Below are positions 11,339-20,088 of a stretch of 64,000 bases of DNA, piece by piece. The notes beneath the pieces were generated by a model, which was not told where the DNA came from, did not search any database, and worked only from the letters and a program-made list of their open reading frames with translations. Each line of letters starts with the position of its first letter. The first letter of the stretch is position 1. Source of the stretch: an uncultured Alphaproteobacteria bacterium (GTDB lineage: Bacteria > Pseudomonadota > Alphaproteobacteria > HIMB59 > GCA-002718135); contig CACNHX010000001.1 in assembly GCA_902620425.1 (NCBI GenBank), positions 29,471 to 93,470 on the forward strand, in the 5' to 3' direction. The position numbers and the translations under genes were made by a program.

Positions 11339-11368
11339 ATTATATAAATGATTATATATTGATCAAAT

Positions 11369-12634
11369 TCAAGAGTTGTTAGACATTAATTTTTGATTAT
11401 TTTCTTTATTTGAATAAATTAAAATTGGATCAGATTTTTTTGCAATGACATCTTTATTAATTACTACCTTATATAAATCTTTTTGATCTGGTACTTTATA
11501 CATCAGATCCATCAATGAATCCTCTATTATAGATCTTAAGCCTCTGGCTCCAGTATTTTGTGAAACCGCTAATTTTGCAATTTCTTTTAGAGCATCTTCC
11601 TTTATTTCTAATTTAACTCCATCCATTTTCATAAGAGACTCAAATTGCTTTACGATCGCATTTTTTGGTTGGGTCATTATTCGAATTAGCATATCTTCAT
11701 CAAGTTCACTTAAAGTAGTTATTACTGGAAGTCTTCCTATGAATTCTGGTATCATTCCAAATTTTAATAAATCTTGATTTTCTAGTTTTTTGAGTGAAGC
11801 ACCAACAGTCTTTTTTGGTTCTAAGTCTAATTTAGAATTAAATCCGATAGCAGTCCCCTTTAAACGATAATTTATAATTTCTTCAAGACCAGAAAAAGCA
11901 CCTCCACATATAAAAAGTATATTAGATGTATCCACTTGTAAAAATTCTTGCTGAGGATGTTTTCTTCCACCTTGTGGAGGAACACTAGCAACAGTGCCTT
12001 CCATAATTTTAAGCAAAGCTTGTTGAACACCTTCTCCAGACACATCTCTAGTTATAGAGGGATTGTCACTTTTTCTTCCAATTTTGTCAATTTCGTCAAT
12101 ATAAACTATTCCTTTTTGTGCGCGTTCAACATTGTAATCAGATGCTTGTAATAATTTAAGAATTATATTCTCTACATCCTCTCCAACATATCCTGCTTCA
12201 GTTAAACTTGTTGCATCAGCTACTGTAAACGGAACATCTAAAATTTTTGCTAAGGTTTGAGCTAATAATGTTTTGCCAGTCCCAGTTGGGCCAACTAAAA
12301 GAATATTTGATTTTGATATTTCAATATTATCATTTTCTAAATTAGACGATAATCTTTTATAGTGATTGTAAACAGCAACAGAAAGTATTTTTTTTGAATC
12401 TTTCTGACCAATTACGTAATCATTTAAGAATTTATTTATTTCTGAAGGTTTAGGTATATCTTTTTTAATTTTGAATTTATTATTCTTATTATCTTCTTTT
12501 ATAATATCCATGCATAGCTCAACACATTCATCGCATACAAAAACAGTTGGGCCAGCTATTAATTTTTTTACTTCTTTCTGATTTTTGCCACAAAAAGAGC
12601 AAAATAGTGAATCTTTCTCATTCTTTTTGTTCAT
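11369..12634 (-). CDS. clpX: ATP-dependent Clp protease ATP-binding subunit ClpX
   Basis: A 421-residue AAA+ unfoldase that feeds substrates to ClpP. The N-terminal zinc-binding domain has CSFC near residue 12 and CDEC near residue 34. Walker A is GPTGTGKT near residue 114, Walker B is IVYIDEIDK, and the ClpP-docking loop is IGF in GTAIGFNSK near residue 270. The start overlaps the clpP stop by one base (TAATG), so translation is likely coupled. Confidence 0.97.
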   Translation of the reverse strand: MNKKNEKDSLFCSFCGKNQKEVKKLIAGPTVFVCDECVELCMDIIKEDNKNNKFKIKKDIPKPSEINKFLNDYVIGQKDSKKILSVAVYNHYKRLSSNLENDNIEISKSNILLVGPTGTGKTLLAQTLAKILDVPFTVADATSLTEAGYVGEDVENIILKLLQASDYNVERAQKGIVYIDEIDKIGRKSDNPSITRDVSGEGVQQALLKIMEGTVASVPPQGGRKHPQQEFLQVDTSNILFICGGAFSGLEEIINYRLKGTAIGFNSKLDLEPKKTVGASLKKLENQDLLKFGMIPEFIGRLPVITTLSELDEDMLIRIMTQPKNAIVKQFESLMKMDGVKLEIKEDALKEIAKLAVSQNTGARGLRSIIEDSLMDLMYKVPDQKDLYKVVINKDVIAKKSDPILIYSNKENNQKLMSNNS

Positions 12635-13245
12635 TATTTCCTATCCTTTACAACTTTGTCTATAAGACCAAATTTTATAGCTTCGTCAGCAGAAAAATAC
12701 TTATCTCTTTCCATAATACTTGATATTTCTGATATTTTTTTTCCTGTATGTTTTGAATAAATTTCATTTAGTTTTAACTTTGTTTTTTTTATTTCATTTG
12801 TTTGAATTTCGATGTCTGTTACTTGACCTTGGTAGCCGCCACTTGGTTGATGAACCATAATTCTTGAATTAGGTAAAGAGAATCTCATTCCTTTTTCTCC
12901 AGCTGTTAGAAGAAGTGAACCCGCTGAAGCCGCTTGACCAATGCAAATGGTCATAATCTTTGAAGAAACATATTGCATAGTATCATAAATAGCTAATCCA
13001 GACCAAACGATACCACCTGGTGAATTAATGTAAAAAGAAATTTCTTTTTTTGGATTTTCAGACTCTAGAAATAATATTTGAGCACAGATTAAACTTGCAA
13101 CATTATCATCAATTGGGCCAGTTAAAAAAATTATTCTTTCTTTTAATAATCTTGAATAAATGTCATAAGATCTTTCACCCCTTGATGATTGCTCAACGAC
13201 CATTGGGATAAGATTATTTGTAATATTATCTATTGGATCTTTCAT
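12634..13245 (-). CDS. clpP: ATP-dependent Clp protease proteolytic subunit
   Basis: A 203-residue serine peptidase forming the ClpP barrel. The catalytic Ser sits in [11 protein letters not shown], the His in [10 protein letters not shown], and the Asp in the later [10 protein letters not shown] region. Length and motif order match canonical ClpP. It overlaps tig by four bases (ATGA) and clpX by one base. It is the only clpP in the window and would also serve ClpA encoded at the far end. Confidence 0.97.
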   Translation of the reverse strand: MKDPIDNITNNLIPMVVEQSSRGERSYDIYSRLLKERIIFLTGPIDDNVASLICAQILFLESENPKKEISFYINSPGGIVWSGLAIYDTMQYVSSKIMTICIGQAASAGSLLLTAGEKGMRFSLPNSRIMVHQPSGGYQGQVTDIEIQTNEIKKTKLKLNEIYSKHTGKKISEISSIMERDKYFSADEAIKFGLIDKVVKDRK

Positions 13246-14594
13246 TTTTTCTTATCTTTAATATCAAATGTTTTAACTTCAAGTTTTTTATATTCATCTT
13301 CATTTAATTTTATAGCATTTGTATTAGATTTGGAAATAATTGAATCGATTACTTTTTCCTCGATAAGTGGTGCTCGAATTGTATCCAGAGATGATGGATT
13401 TTTTTCAAAATATTCCATAATCTGCTTTTCTTGACCAGGATATTGCCGAGTATATTCTAATATCCCTTTGTTAATTTCTTCTTCAGATACAACAACTTTT
13501 TCTTCTGAGGCGATATGTTGCATCAATAAACCAAGTTTAACTCTTCTCTCTGAAATTTTTTTATATCTTTTTTTAAGATCTTCATCTTTTAGTAGCTTAT
13601 CATCCTCATCTAAACTACCTTCTTTTTTAGCCTGTTCTAAACGATTCCATATTTGATTAAAATCATCTTCTAGCACTCCATCAGGTAGGTCAAATTTATA
13701 ATTATTATCTAAAAGGTCCATCAATTCTTTTTTTTCAATTTGTTTTATTCCTTGTTCATATTGAGATTTCATATTACTAACTAGAAAATCTTTAAGATCT
13801 TTTTCAGTTTTGAAACCATTCTTATCTAAAAACTCTTGTGTAAGTTGAAATTTAATTTTTTCTTCAATTGAAATTATTTCAAAATGAAAAGTTGTTTTTT
13901 TAAATTTATCATCTTTAAGAATTTTAGATAAGTTGATTTTTAATTCAATTTTATCTCCAGCTTTTACTTTTCTTTCAATCAATTCTTTATTTAAACCCGG
14001 AAGAATTCCATCATCAAAACCCAAGTCAATGGGAAAATTTTTTTGAGATTTTAAATATTCTGGAAGATCTTCTTGAGAGGATTCAAAATTAACAATGACC
14101 TTGTCAGAATTTTTAACCTGTCTCGAATTTTCAATTTTTTTAAAATTTTTTTGTGAGTCAATAAAATTCTTAAATTGATTTTCTTCTGCTTTTTTACCTA
14201 ATTTAATTTCATACTTATTAATTTTGAGATCTTTAAAATCTTTGAGTTCGATTTCAGGTTTTAAATCAAATTTTAAGTTTAATGTTATTGGCTTATTTCT
14301 TTCATAGTTACTAAGCTCAACTTTAGGAGCTCTAAAAAGAGAAAATTTTTTTTCATCAATTAATTTTTTTGTATTTGTATCTATTACTTTTTGAATAACT
14401 TCATTTAAGACATTATCTTCATATTTTTTTTTAACAATATTTAGTGGAGCTTTACCTTTTCTAAACCCAGGAATATTTACATTAGGTAGTATTTGATTTA
14501 TTTTATTATCTAATTCAATATTAATTTCTTCATAAGGAATTTCTAAAGAGTATTCCTTATAAAGTTTTGTAGATTTTATCTCTTTTGTTTTCAT
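13242..14594 (-). CDS. tig: Trigger factor
   Basis: A 450-residue ribosome-associated chaperone and peptidyl-prolyl isomerase. The N-terminal ribosome-binding signature GFRKGKAP is near residue 43. A central FKBP-like domain around residues 155-240 contains [16 protein letters not shown], and the remainder is the helical C-terminal chaperone cradle, rich in Lys and Glu. It is the first protein gene of the tig-clpP-clpX-lon group and begins 16 bases after tRNA-Leu. Confidence 0.95.
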   Translation of the reverse strand: MKTKEIKSTKLYKEYSLEIPYEEINIELDNKINQILPNVNIPGFRKGKAPLNIVKKKYEDNVLNEVIQKVIDTNTKKLIDEKKFSLFRAPKVELSNYERNKPITLNLKFDLKPEIELKDFKDLKINKYEIKLGKKAEENQFKNFIDSQKNFKKIENSRQVKNSDKVIVNFESSQEDLPEYLKSQKNFPIDLGFDDGILPGLNKELIERKVKAGDKIELKINLSKILKDDKFKKTTFHFEIISIEEKIKFQLTQEFLDKNGFKTEKDLKDFLVSNMKSQYEQGIKQIEKKELMDLLDNNYKFDLPDGVLEDDFNQIWNRLEQAKKEGSLDEDDKLLKDEDLKKRYKKISERRVKLGLLMQHIASEEKVVVSEEEINKGILEYTRQYPGQEKQIMEYFEKNPSSLDTIRAPLIEEKVIDSIISKSNTNAIKLNEDEYKKLEVKTFDIKDKKK

Positions 14595-14610
14595 AATTCA
14601 TCAAACCTAA

Positions 14611-14695
14611 TGGTAGGCCGGAAAGGACTTGAACCTTCACACCTCGCGGCACTAGAACCTAAATCTAGCGTGTCTACCAATTCCACCACCGGCCC
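14611..14695 (-). tRNA. tRNA-Leu (TAG)
   Basis: The reverse strand reads as an 85-base class II tRNA with a long variable arm (GCCGCGAGGTGT region), anticodon stem CTAGA/TCTAG, loop TTTAGGT with anticodon TAG, and an encoded CCA. The acceptor stem GGGCCGG/CCGGCCT has a G-U pair at position 1:72 as I read it. It lies immediately upstream of tig on the same strand. Confidence 0.93.
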
Positions 14696-14761
14696 TATTA
14701 TCTTATGCCTTTTATGTACAATAAATTAAAAAACAATAGAGAAAATTGACTAAATGCGAAT

Positions 14762-14839
14762 TGGGGCGAACGATGGGATTCGAACCCACGGCATCAGGCA
14801 CCACAAGCCTGCGCTCTAACCAACTGAGCTACGCTCGCC
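14762..14839 (-). tRNA. tRNA-His (GTG)
   Basis: The anticodon stem CAGGC/GCCTG encloses TTGTGGT (anticodon GTG). The acceptor stem is GCGAGCG/CGTTCGC with an extra 5' G (position -1) opposite discriminator C73, then CCA. This G-1:C73 pair is the ordinary bacterial tRNA-His identity element; part of the alphaproteobacteria has lost it. Confidence 0.94.
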
Positions 14840-14891
14840 ATATGACTTAATTTAAAGTTTAATTTTTATATTAAATCGCTATATCAAAAAT

Positions 14892-16049
14892 ATGAAAGTT
14901 TCAAAAAGAATATTTAATCTGGAAACAGAAACTGCATTCTCTATTCTTGCTAAAGCTAATAATCTTGCTGCTAAGGGTAAAGATATTATTAATTTAGGAA
15001 TAGGACAACCCGATTTTCCTACACCAATAAATATTCAGGAAGCTGCCATTAAAGCAATTAAAGATGGGCATCATGGTTATACTCCATCAAATGGGATACC
15101 TGAATTACGAGAATCAATTTCAGAACTAGTATTCAAAAAATACAAGTCAAATATTAAACCAGATAATATTTTAATAACTCCAGGAGGTAAGCCAGTAATT
15201 TTCATTTCAGCATTATTATTAGGTAGTGAAGACAGAGAAATAATTTTTCCCGATCCTGGTTTTCCAATTTATAGATCAATGATTAAATACAGTGGTGCAA
15301 AAGCTATTCCATTGAAACTTTCAGAAAAAGATAATTTCGAAATTAATACTGAACAATTAAAAGAGTTAATTTCTGATAAAACAAGTTTGATTATAATAAA
15401 TAATCCCAATAACCCAACAGGATCATATATGAATAAGAAAAAAATTACTGATCTTGTTAATTTACTAGAGCAGTACCCAAACGTTTCCATTTTAAGTGAT
15501 GAGATTTATAGCAATATTATTTTTAATAATGAACAAATGCCATCATTATTAGAATACGAAAGTATAAGAGATAGATTAATAGTTCTTGAAGGATGGAGCA
15601 AAACATATTGTATGACTGGATGGAGACTAGGTTGGAGTATATGGCCAGAAAGTCTAATTGAACATGCTAACAAAATATGTGTCAATTACAATTCCTGCGC
15701 TACCTCAATTTCGCAATATGCAGGATTAGAAGCAATAAAAGGTTCTCAAAAAGAAATAACAAAAATTGTTAGTGAATTTCAAAAAAGAAAAGAGTACGTT
15801 TTTAATGAATTGAATAAATTAGAAAAAATTTCTTGTTTTGAACCAGGTGGTGCTTTTTATGCATTTCCTAATATTTCAAAAACTGGATTGAGCGGAAATC
15901 AGTTTTCAGAAATAGCACTTGAAGAAAAAGGTGTTGCATTAGTTCCAGGCTCGAGCTTTGGAAATAATGCTGGGGATTTTGTTAGAATAAGTTTTGCTAA
16001 TTCTCTTGAAAACATAAAAGAAGCTATTAATAGATTATCAACAATATGA
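14892..16049 (+). CDS. Pyridoxal-phosphate-dependent class I/II aminotransferase
   Basis: A 385-residue cytoplasmic fold-type I aminotransferase, closest in appearance to the aspartate/aromatic aminotransferase I-gamma group. Visible signatures are GIGQPDFPTP near residue 37, NPNNPTGS near residue 172, SDEIYSNI near residue 201, and the PLP lysine in GWSKTYCMTGWRLGW near residue 235. A conserved arginine for substrate carboxylate is plausible in the C-terminal FVRISFANS. The stop overlaps the glnB start by 4 bases, hinting at a link to nitrogen metabolism. The exact amino donor cannot be read from sequence. Confidence 0.9.
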   Translation: MKVSKRIFNLETETAFSILAKANNLAAKGKDIINLGIGQPDFPTPINIQEAAIKAIKDGHHGYTPSNGIPELRESISELVFKKYKSNIKPDNILITPGGKPVIFISALLLGSEDREIIFPDPGFPIYRSMIKYSGAKAIPLKLSEKDNFEINTEQLKELISDKTSLIIINNPNNPTGSYMNKKKITDLVNLLEQYPNVSILSDEIYSNIIFNNEQMPSLLEYESIRDRLIVLEGWSKTYCMTGWRLGWSIWPESLIEHANKICVNYNSCATSISQYAGLEAIKGSQKEITKIVSEFQKRKEYVFNELNKLEKISCFEPGGAFYAFPNISKTGLSGNQFSEIALEEKGVALVPGSSFGNNAGDFVRISFANSLENIKEAINRLSTI

Positions 16050-16387
16050 AAAAAATAGAAGCAATCATCAAGCCCTTTAAGCTTTCTCAAGTAAAAGAAG
16101 CTCTCCACGAAATTGGAATATCTGGAATGACATTAATTGATGTCAAGGGTTTTGGAAGACAACGTGGATCGACAGGAGGCATGGATGCTAATGATGCTTA
16201 TGATGATGAATTTTTAGCCAAAATGAAATTAGAGGTAATTGTTGAAGATAATCAAGTCGATGAAGTTATAGGATCAATAAAATCTAGCGCATACTCTGGA
16301 AAAATTGGAGATGGTAAGATTTTTGTATCCAATATAGAGCAAGTAATAAGAATAAGAACTGGTGAAAAAGACAGTGATGCTGTCTAA
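16046..16387 (+). CDS. glnB: Nitrogen regulatory protein P-II
   Basis: A 113-residue P-II signal protein that senses 2-oxoglutarate and ATP/ADP. The body is canonical: MKKIEAIIKPFKL at the start, VKGFGRQ with Gln39, the GKIGDGKIFV B-loop, and RIRTGE near the C-terminus. The T-loop (about residues 41-58) is unusual: it reads STGGMDANDAYDDEF in place of the usual HTELYRGAEYMVDF, is one residue longer, and lacks the Arg47-like residue. A tyrosine remains at position 52 and could be the uridylylation site, but this is uncertain. It lies just upstream of glnA and its two leader aptamers. Confidence 0.93.
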   Translation: MKKIEAIIKPFKLSQVKEALHEIGISGMTLIDVKGFGRQRGSTGGMDANDAYDDEFLAKMKLEVIVEDNQVDEVIGSIKSSAYSGKIGDGKIFVSNIEQVIRIRTGEKDSDAV

Positions 16388-16400
16388 TTTTTCTTTACTT

Positions 16401-16430
16401 TTGTTTAAAAGCAAGTAATTATTCTATAAT
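16401..16430 (+). promoter_or_regulatory. Candidate promoter between glnB and glnA
   Basis: TTGTTT (16401-16406) and a perfect TATAAT (16425-16430) are 18 bases apart. Transcription from it would start near 16437, inside the first aptamer. An alternative pair, TTTACT (16394) with TAATTA (16416), would start just upstream. This is a pattern match only. Confidence 0.45.
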
Positions 16431-16478
16431 CGTTCAACTCTTTTAGAGTCGGAAGTAGGCATTGTGCCGAAGGAACGC
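16431..16478 (+). ncRNA. Glutamine riboswitch-type aptamer (glnA RNA motif), first copy
   Basis: The sequence fits the glnA RNA motif, a glutamine-binding aptamer. P1 is CGTTC/GAACG, P2 is ACTC-TTTTA-GAGT, the junction is CGGAAGTAGG, P3 is GGC-ATTGT-GCC, and the closing block is GAAGGAACGC. The motif is known mainly from cyanobacteria and marine metagenomes upstream of nitrogen genes. Here it lies about 160 bases upstream of glnA. Confidence 0.88.
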
Positions 16479-16495
16479 ATGCAAAAGTTATAAAT

Positions 16496-16548
16496 CGTTC
16501 AACCTATATTTTTATAGGTCGGAAGTAAGCTCAAGGCTGAAGGAACGC
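16496..16548 (+). ncRNA. Glutamine riboswitch-type aptamer (glnA RNA motif), second copy
   Basis: A second complete copy starts 17 bases after the first. P1 is CGTTC/GAACG, P2 is ACCTAT/ATAGGT around a TTTT-type loop, the junction is CGGAAGTAAG, P3 is AGC-TCAAG-GCT, then GAAGGAACGC. P2 and P3 differ in sequence from copy one but keep pairing, which is covariation evidence that both are functional. Confidence 0.88.
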
Positions 16549-16588
16549 GCATCAAAAGCAGATTTCATAACTAGAGCATGATTTAACC

Positions 16589-16615
16589 GGGTAACGCTGG
16601 ATAGCATACCCTTTT
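16589..16615 (+). promoter_or_regulatory. Possible expression platform of the glnA riboswitches
   Basis: Downstream of the aptamers GGGTA (16589-16593) can pair with TACCC (16607-16611), with a GCT/AGC inner helix, followed by TTTTGTTG. It could act as a weak terminator. The ribosome binding site AAGGAG lies at 16624-16629, so control of translation is also possible. I cannot tell which mechanism applies. Confidence 0.4.
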
Positions 16616-16635
16616 GTTGAAGTAAGGAGATAGAT

Positions 16636-18066
16636 ATGAAATTAAAAAGCTCGACTCCAAAAGATTTAATGTCTGAAATTAAAGATATGGACATTAAGAT
16701 GGTTGATATGCGCTTTACTGATATACCAGGAACAACTCAACATTTTACAATACCAATTAAATTTTTAGACGAAGATATATTTTCTGACGGACTTGGTTTT
16801 GATGGATCTTCAGTAAGAGGTTTCCAAGAAATTCAAGACAGTGATATGATTGTTTTGCCAGATGCAACAACAGCTTATATTGATCCATTTTTTTCAGAAA
16901 AAACTTTAGCATTACATTGTAATATTAAAGATCCTGTAACATTGGTTGATTATAGTCGTGACCCAAGAAATATTGCTAAAAAAGCTGAAGCCTATTTGAA
17001 ATCATCTGGTATTGGCGATACAGCATTTTTTGGACCCGAAGCAGAATTTTTTGTGTTTAATAACGTTCAGTTTGACTCAGGATCAAACTTTGCATTTCAT
17101 GAAGTTGATTCTGTTGAAGGTACTTGGAACAGTGGTGCTGATGAAAACCCAAACTTAGGTCATAAACCTAGACATAAAGAAGGATATTTTCCTTTACCGC
17201 CAGTTGATACACTTCAAGATGTAAGAACTGAAATGGTAATGACAATGCAAGACATTGGTCTTACAGTTGAAGCACATCACCATGAAGTTGCAACAGGTGG
17301 ACAATGTGAAATTGATTTAGAATTTTCACCTTTACTAAAAATGGCTGATGATATGATGAAATATAAGTACGTTGTTAAAAATGTTGCTAGACAACATGGA
17401 ATGACGGCTACATTTATGCCTAAACCTTTATTCGAAGATAATGGTTCAGGCATGCACGTTCATCAAAGTGTTTGGAAAGACGGTGACACATTAATGTATA
17501 AAGAGGGTAACTATGCTAACCTAAGTGATTTAGCTTTAAATTATATTGGCGGTATACTTAAACATGCACCTGCTCTTTTAGCTTTTTGTGCTCCTACTAC
17601 TAATTCTTATAAAAGATTGGTCCCAGGCTTTGAGGCTCCGGTGAACATTGTTTACTCTCAAAGAAATAGAACCGCATCTGTTAGAATTCCTGCTTATTCT
17701 CAAAGCCCTAAAGCAAAAAGAATGGAATTTAGATGTCCAGATCCAAGTGCAAATCCATACTTAGCATTCTCAGCAATGTTAATGGCAGGATTAGATGGAA
17801 TTAAAAATAAAATTAATCCTGGTGATCCAACAGATATAAATCTCTATGCTGCTAGCGATGAAGTTTTGTCTAAAATTCAATCTACGCCTGGATCTTTAGC
17901 TGAATCTCTTGAAGCTCTTGAGAAAGATCATGCATTTTTATTAGAGGGTGATGTATTCACCAAAGATGTAATTGAAACTTATATTAGCTATAAAAAAGAG
18001 AGTGAGGTTGACCCTATTAATATTAGACCTCATCCACACGAGTTTAAATTATACTACGACGTATAG
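16636..18066 (+). CDS. glnA: Glutamine synthetase, type I
   Basis: A 476-residue class I glutamine synthetase, which joins ammonia to glutamate with ATP. Visible signatures are [10 protein letters not shown] near residue 55, the metal/glutamate region [10 protein letters not shown] near residue 130, [12 protein letters not shown] near residue 215, GSGMHVHQS near residue 270, and the ATP loop [12 protein letters not shown] near residue 335. The adenylylation-site region INLYAASDE keeps the tyrosine. A strong AAGGAG precedes the ATG. Two glutamine-type aptamers in the leader and glnB upstream indicate feedback by glutamine and by nitrogen status. Confidence 0.97.
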   Translation: MKLKSSTPKDLMSEIKDMDIKMVDMRFTDIPGTTQHFTIPIKFLDEDIFSDGLGFDGSSVRGFQEIQDSDMIVLPDATTAYIDPFFSEKTLALHCNIKDPVTLVDYSRDPRNIAKKAEAYLKSSGIGDTAFFGPEAEFFVFNNVQFDSGSNFAFHEVDSVEGTWNSGADENPNLGHKPRHKEGYFPLPPVDTLQDVRTEMVMTMQDIGLTVEAHHHEVATGGQCEIDLEFSPLLKMADDMMKYKYVVKNVARQHGMTATFMPKPLFEDNGSGMHVHQSVWKDGDTLMYKEGNYANLSDLALNYIGGILKHAPALLAFCAPTTNSYKRLVPGFEAPVNIVYSQRNRTASVRIPAYSQSPKAKRMEFRCPDPSANPYLAFSAMLMAGLDGIKNKINPGDPTDINLYAASDEVLSKIQSTPGSLAESLEALEKDHAFLLEGDVFTKDVIETYISYKKESEVDPINIRPHPHEFKLYYDV

Positions 18067-18090
18067 AATTATACTTATCTCTATAAAGAA

Positions 18091-18114
18091 AACCGCCTTA
18101 GGGCGGTTTTTTTT
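18091..18114 (+). terminator. Rho-independent terminator of glnA
   Basis: AACCGCC-TTA-GGGCGGTT forms a tight hairpin 24 bases after the glnA stop, followed directly by a run of eight T. It is the clearest terminator in the window. Confidence 0.93.
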
Positions 18115-18150
18115 ATGTTTTTAGAACAACACTTTTGATAAGAAATATTT

Positions 18151-20085
18151 GTGGCTAAAAAATCTACTTATAATGCCAAAGATATTGAAGTACTTGAGGG
18201 TCTTGAGCCAGTTCGTAAAAGACCAGGTATGTATATTGGAAGCACAAATCAAGATGGGCTTCATCATTTAGTTAACGAAGTACTAGATAATAGTATAGAT
18301 GAAGTTTTAGCTGGTCACGCAACCGATATAAGTTTTCAATATAAAAAAGATGGTTCGATAAAAATAAAAGATAATGGAAGAGGTATTCCTATTGATTTTC
18401 ATCCAAAATATAAAAATAAAAGAGCACTTGAAGTAGTTTTAACTACACTTCACGCAGGTGGTAAATTTAACAGTAATGCTTACAAAACTTCTGGTGGATT
18501 ACACGGGGTTGGGATTTCTGTTGTAAATGCATTAAGTTCTTTATTACAAGTTCAGGTATTCAAAGATGGAAAAGTGTATAGACAAGATTACTCAAAAGGA
18601 AAGGTTAAGACAAAAATAAAAATTGAAAAATGTAGCAAAAAATTAAAAGGTACAGAAATTTCTTTTATCCCAGATGAAAGCATATTTGAAGAAACACAAT
18701 TTGTTCCAAAAAAATTATATAATTTTATAAATATGAAATCAGTATTAGTTGGAGGCACAACTATCAACTTTGAAATTGATAAGGAATTAATAAAAGATAA
18801 AACCCCTAACAAAAAAAGTTTTTTTTATAAAAAAGGAATTGAAGATTATTTTCAATTAGAATACGCAAACAATTCTAAATTATTTGAAAAAAATTTTTTA
18901 TTAAAATCAAAAATTAAAGATAATGAAAATTTTGAAACTTTAATTTCATTTAATACAAATGAAAATTCAAGTTTAATGTCATATTGTAATACTATTGAAA
19001 CACCAGATGGTGGCTCTCATGAAAATGGTATTCGTAATGGAATTCTAAAAGCTATAAAACTTTATGGCCAAAAAAATCAATTCTCAAAAATCAGCAATAT
19101 CAATCACAGTGATATTTTTGATTACTCTAACGTTATTATTTCAATCTTTATAAATGATCCAAGTTTTGAAGGTCAAACTAAAAAGAGAATAATAATGCCA
19201 AATTTACAAAAAGAAATTGAAACAAAAACACAACAAGAATTTTTATTATGGTTAAATGCTAATAAAAAAAATTCAAAAATACTTTTAGATAATTTAATTG
19301 AAAGAGCTCTTCAAAGAACTGATTTATCAAAAATTAAAGAGTTAGATAGAAAAAGTATTAAAGAAAGAAATCGTCTACCAGGTAAATTAGTAGATTGTTC
19401 GAGTAAATCAATAAAAGACTCTGAAATATTTATTGTTGAAGGCGACAGTGCTGGCGGTTCTGCTAAGCAAGCAAGAAATAGAGAATTTCAAGCAATACTT
19501 CCTTTAAGGGGAAAAATATTAAATGTTTATAATGTTGGACTATCTAAAATTGCTGATAACAATGAAATACAAAATCTTATTCAATCTTTAGGTTGTGGTA
19601 TTGGAAAAAACTTTGAAATTTCAAAACTTCGATATGAGAAAATAATTTTAATGACTGATGCGGATGTAGATGGTTCACATATTGCAACTCTACTTATTAC
19701 TTTTTTTTATAAATATATGAAAAGTTTAATTGATGAAAATAAACTATATCTAGCAATGCCTCCTTTATTTAAAATTTATAATAAAAATAAATCTTTTTAC
19801 GCATATGATGAAAAAGAGAAAGATAAATTAATTGAAAAAGAATTTAAGTATGACAATTATAACATTACAAGATTTAAAGGTTTGGGTGAAATGCCAGCTG
19901 ATCAATTGAAAGAGACTACAATGGATCAAAACAAAAGAAATCTAATATTGATTAACTCTGAAAAAGCTAAGAAAGATATGAAGAATACCGAAAGTTTATT
20001 CGAAACCTTAATGGGAAAACAAGCAGAGTTACGTTTTAAATTTATTCAAAATAATGCTAACTTCATTAAAAATTTAGACGTCTAA
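18151..20085 (+). CDS. parE: DNA topoisomerase IV subunit B
   Basis: A 644-residue ATPase subunit of a type IIA topoisomerase, which separates replicated chromosomes with ParC. The GHKL ATPase motifs are visible: VNEVLDNSIDE near residue 42, DNGRGIP near residue 76, and GGLHGVG near residue 115. The TOPRIM domain has EGDSAGGSAKQ near residue 430 and DADVDGSHI near residue 510. The start is GTG. I call ParE rather than GyrB because the protein is short and lacks the ~150-residue insert typical of proteobacterial GyrB; only synteny or a tree would settle it. Confidence 0.85.
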   Translation: MAKKSTYNAKDIEVLEGLEPVRKRPGMYIGSTNQDGLHHLVNEVLDNSIDEVLAGHATDISFQYKKDGSIKIKDNGRGIPIDFHPKYKNKRALEVVLTTLHAGGKFNSNAYKTSGGLHGVGISVVNALSSLLQVQVFKDGKVYRQDYSKGKVKTKIKIEKCSKKLKGTEISFIPDESIFEETQFVPKKLYNFINMKSVLVGGTTINFEIDKELIKDKTPNKKSFFYKKGIEDYFQLEYANNSKLFEKNFLLKSKIKDNENFETLISFNTNENSSLMSYCNTIETPDGGSHENGIRNGILKAIKLYGQKNQFSKISNINHSDIFDYSNVIISIFINDPSFEGQTKKRIIMPNLQKEIETKTQQEFLLWLNANKKNSKILLDNLIERALQRTDLSKIKELDRKSIKERNRLPGKLVDCSSKSIKDSEIFIVEGDSAGGSAKQARNREFQAILPLRGKILNVYNVGLSKIADNNEIQNLIQSLGCGIGKNFEISKLRYEKIILMTDADVDGSHIATLLITFFYKYMKSLIDENKLYLAMPPLFKIYNKNKSFYAYDEKEKDKLIEKEFKYDNYNITRFKGLGEMPADQLKETTMDQNKRNLILINSEKAKKDMKNTESLFETLMGKQAELRFKFIQNNANFIKNLDV

Positions 20086-20088
20086 TTT

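Noticed and set aside
18151..20085. Gene called as gyrB.
   Set aside because: Length of 644 and absence of the extra insert of proteobacterial GyrB favour ParE; not fully excluded.
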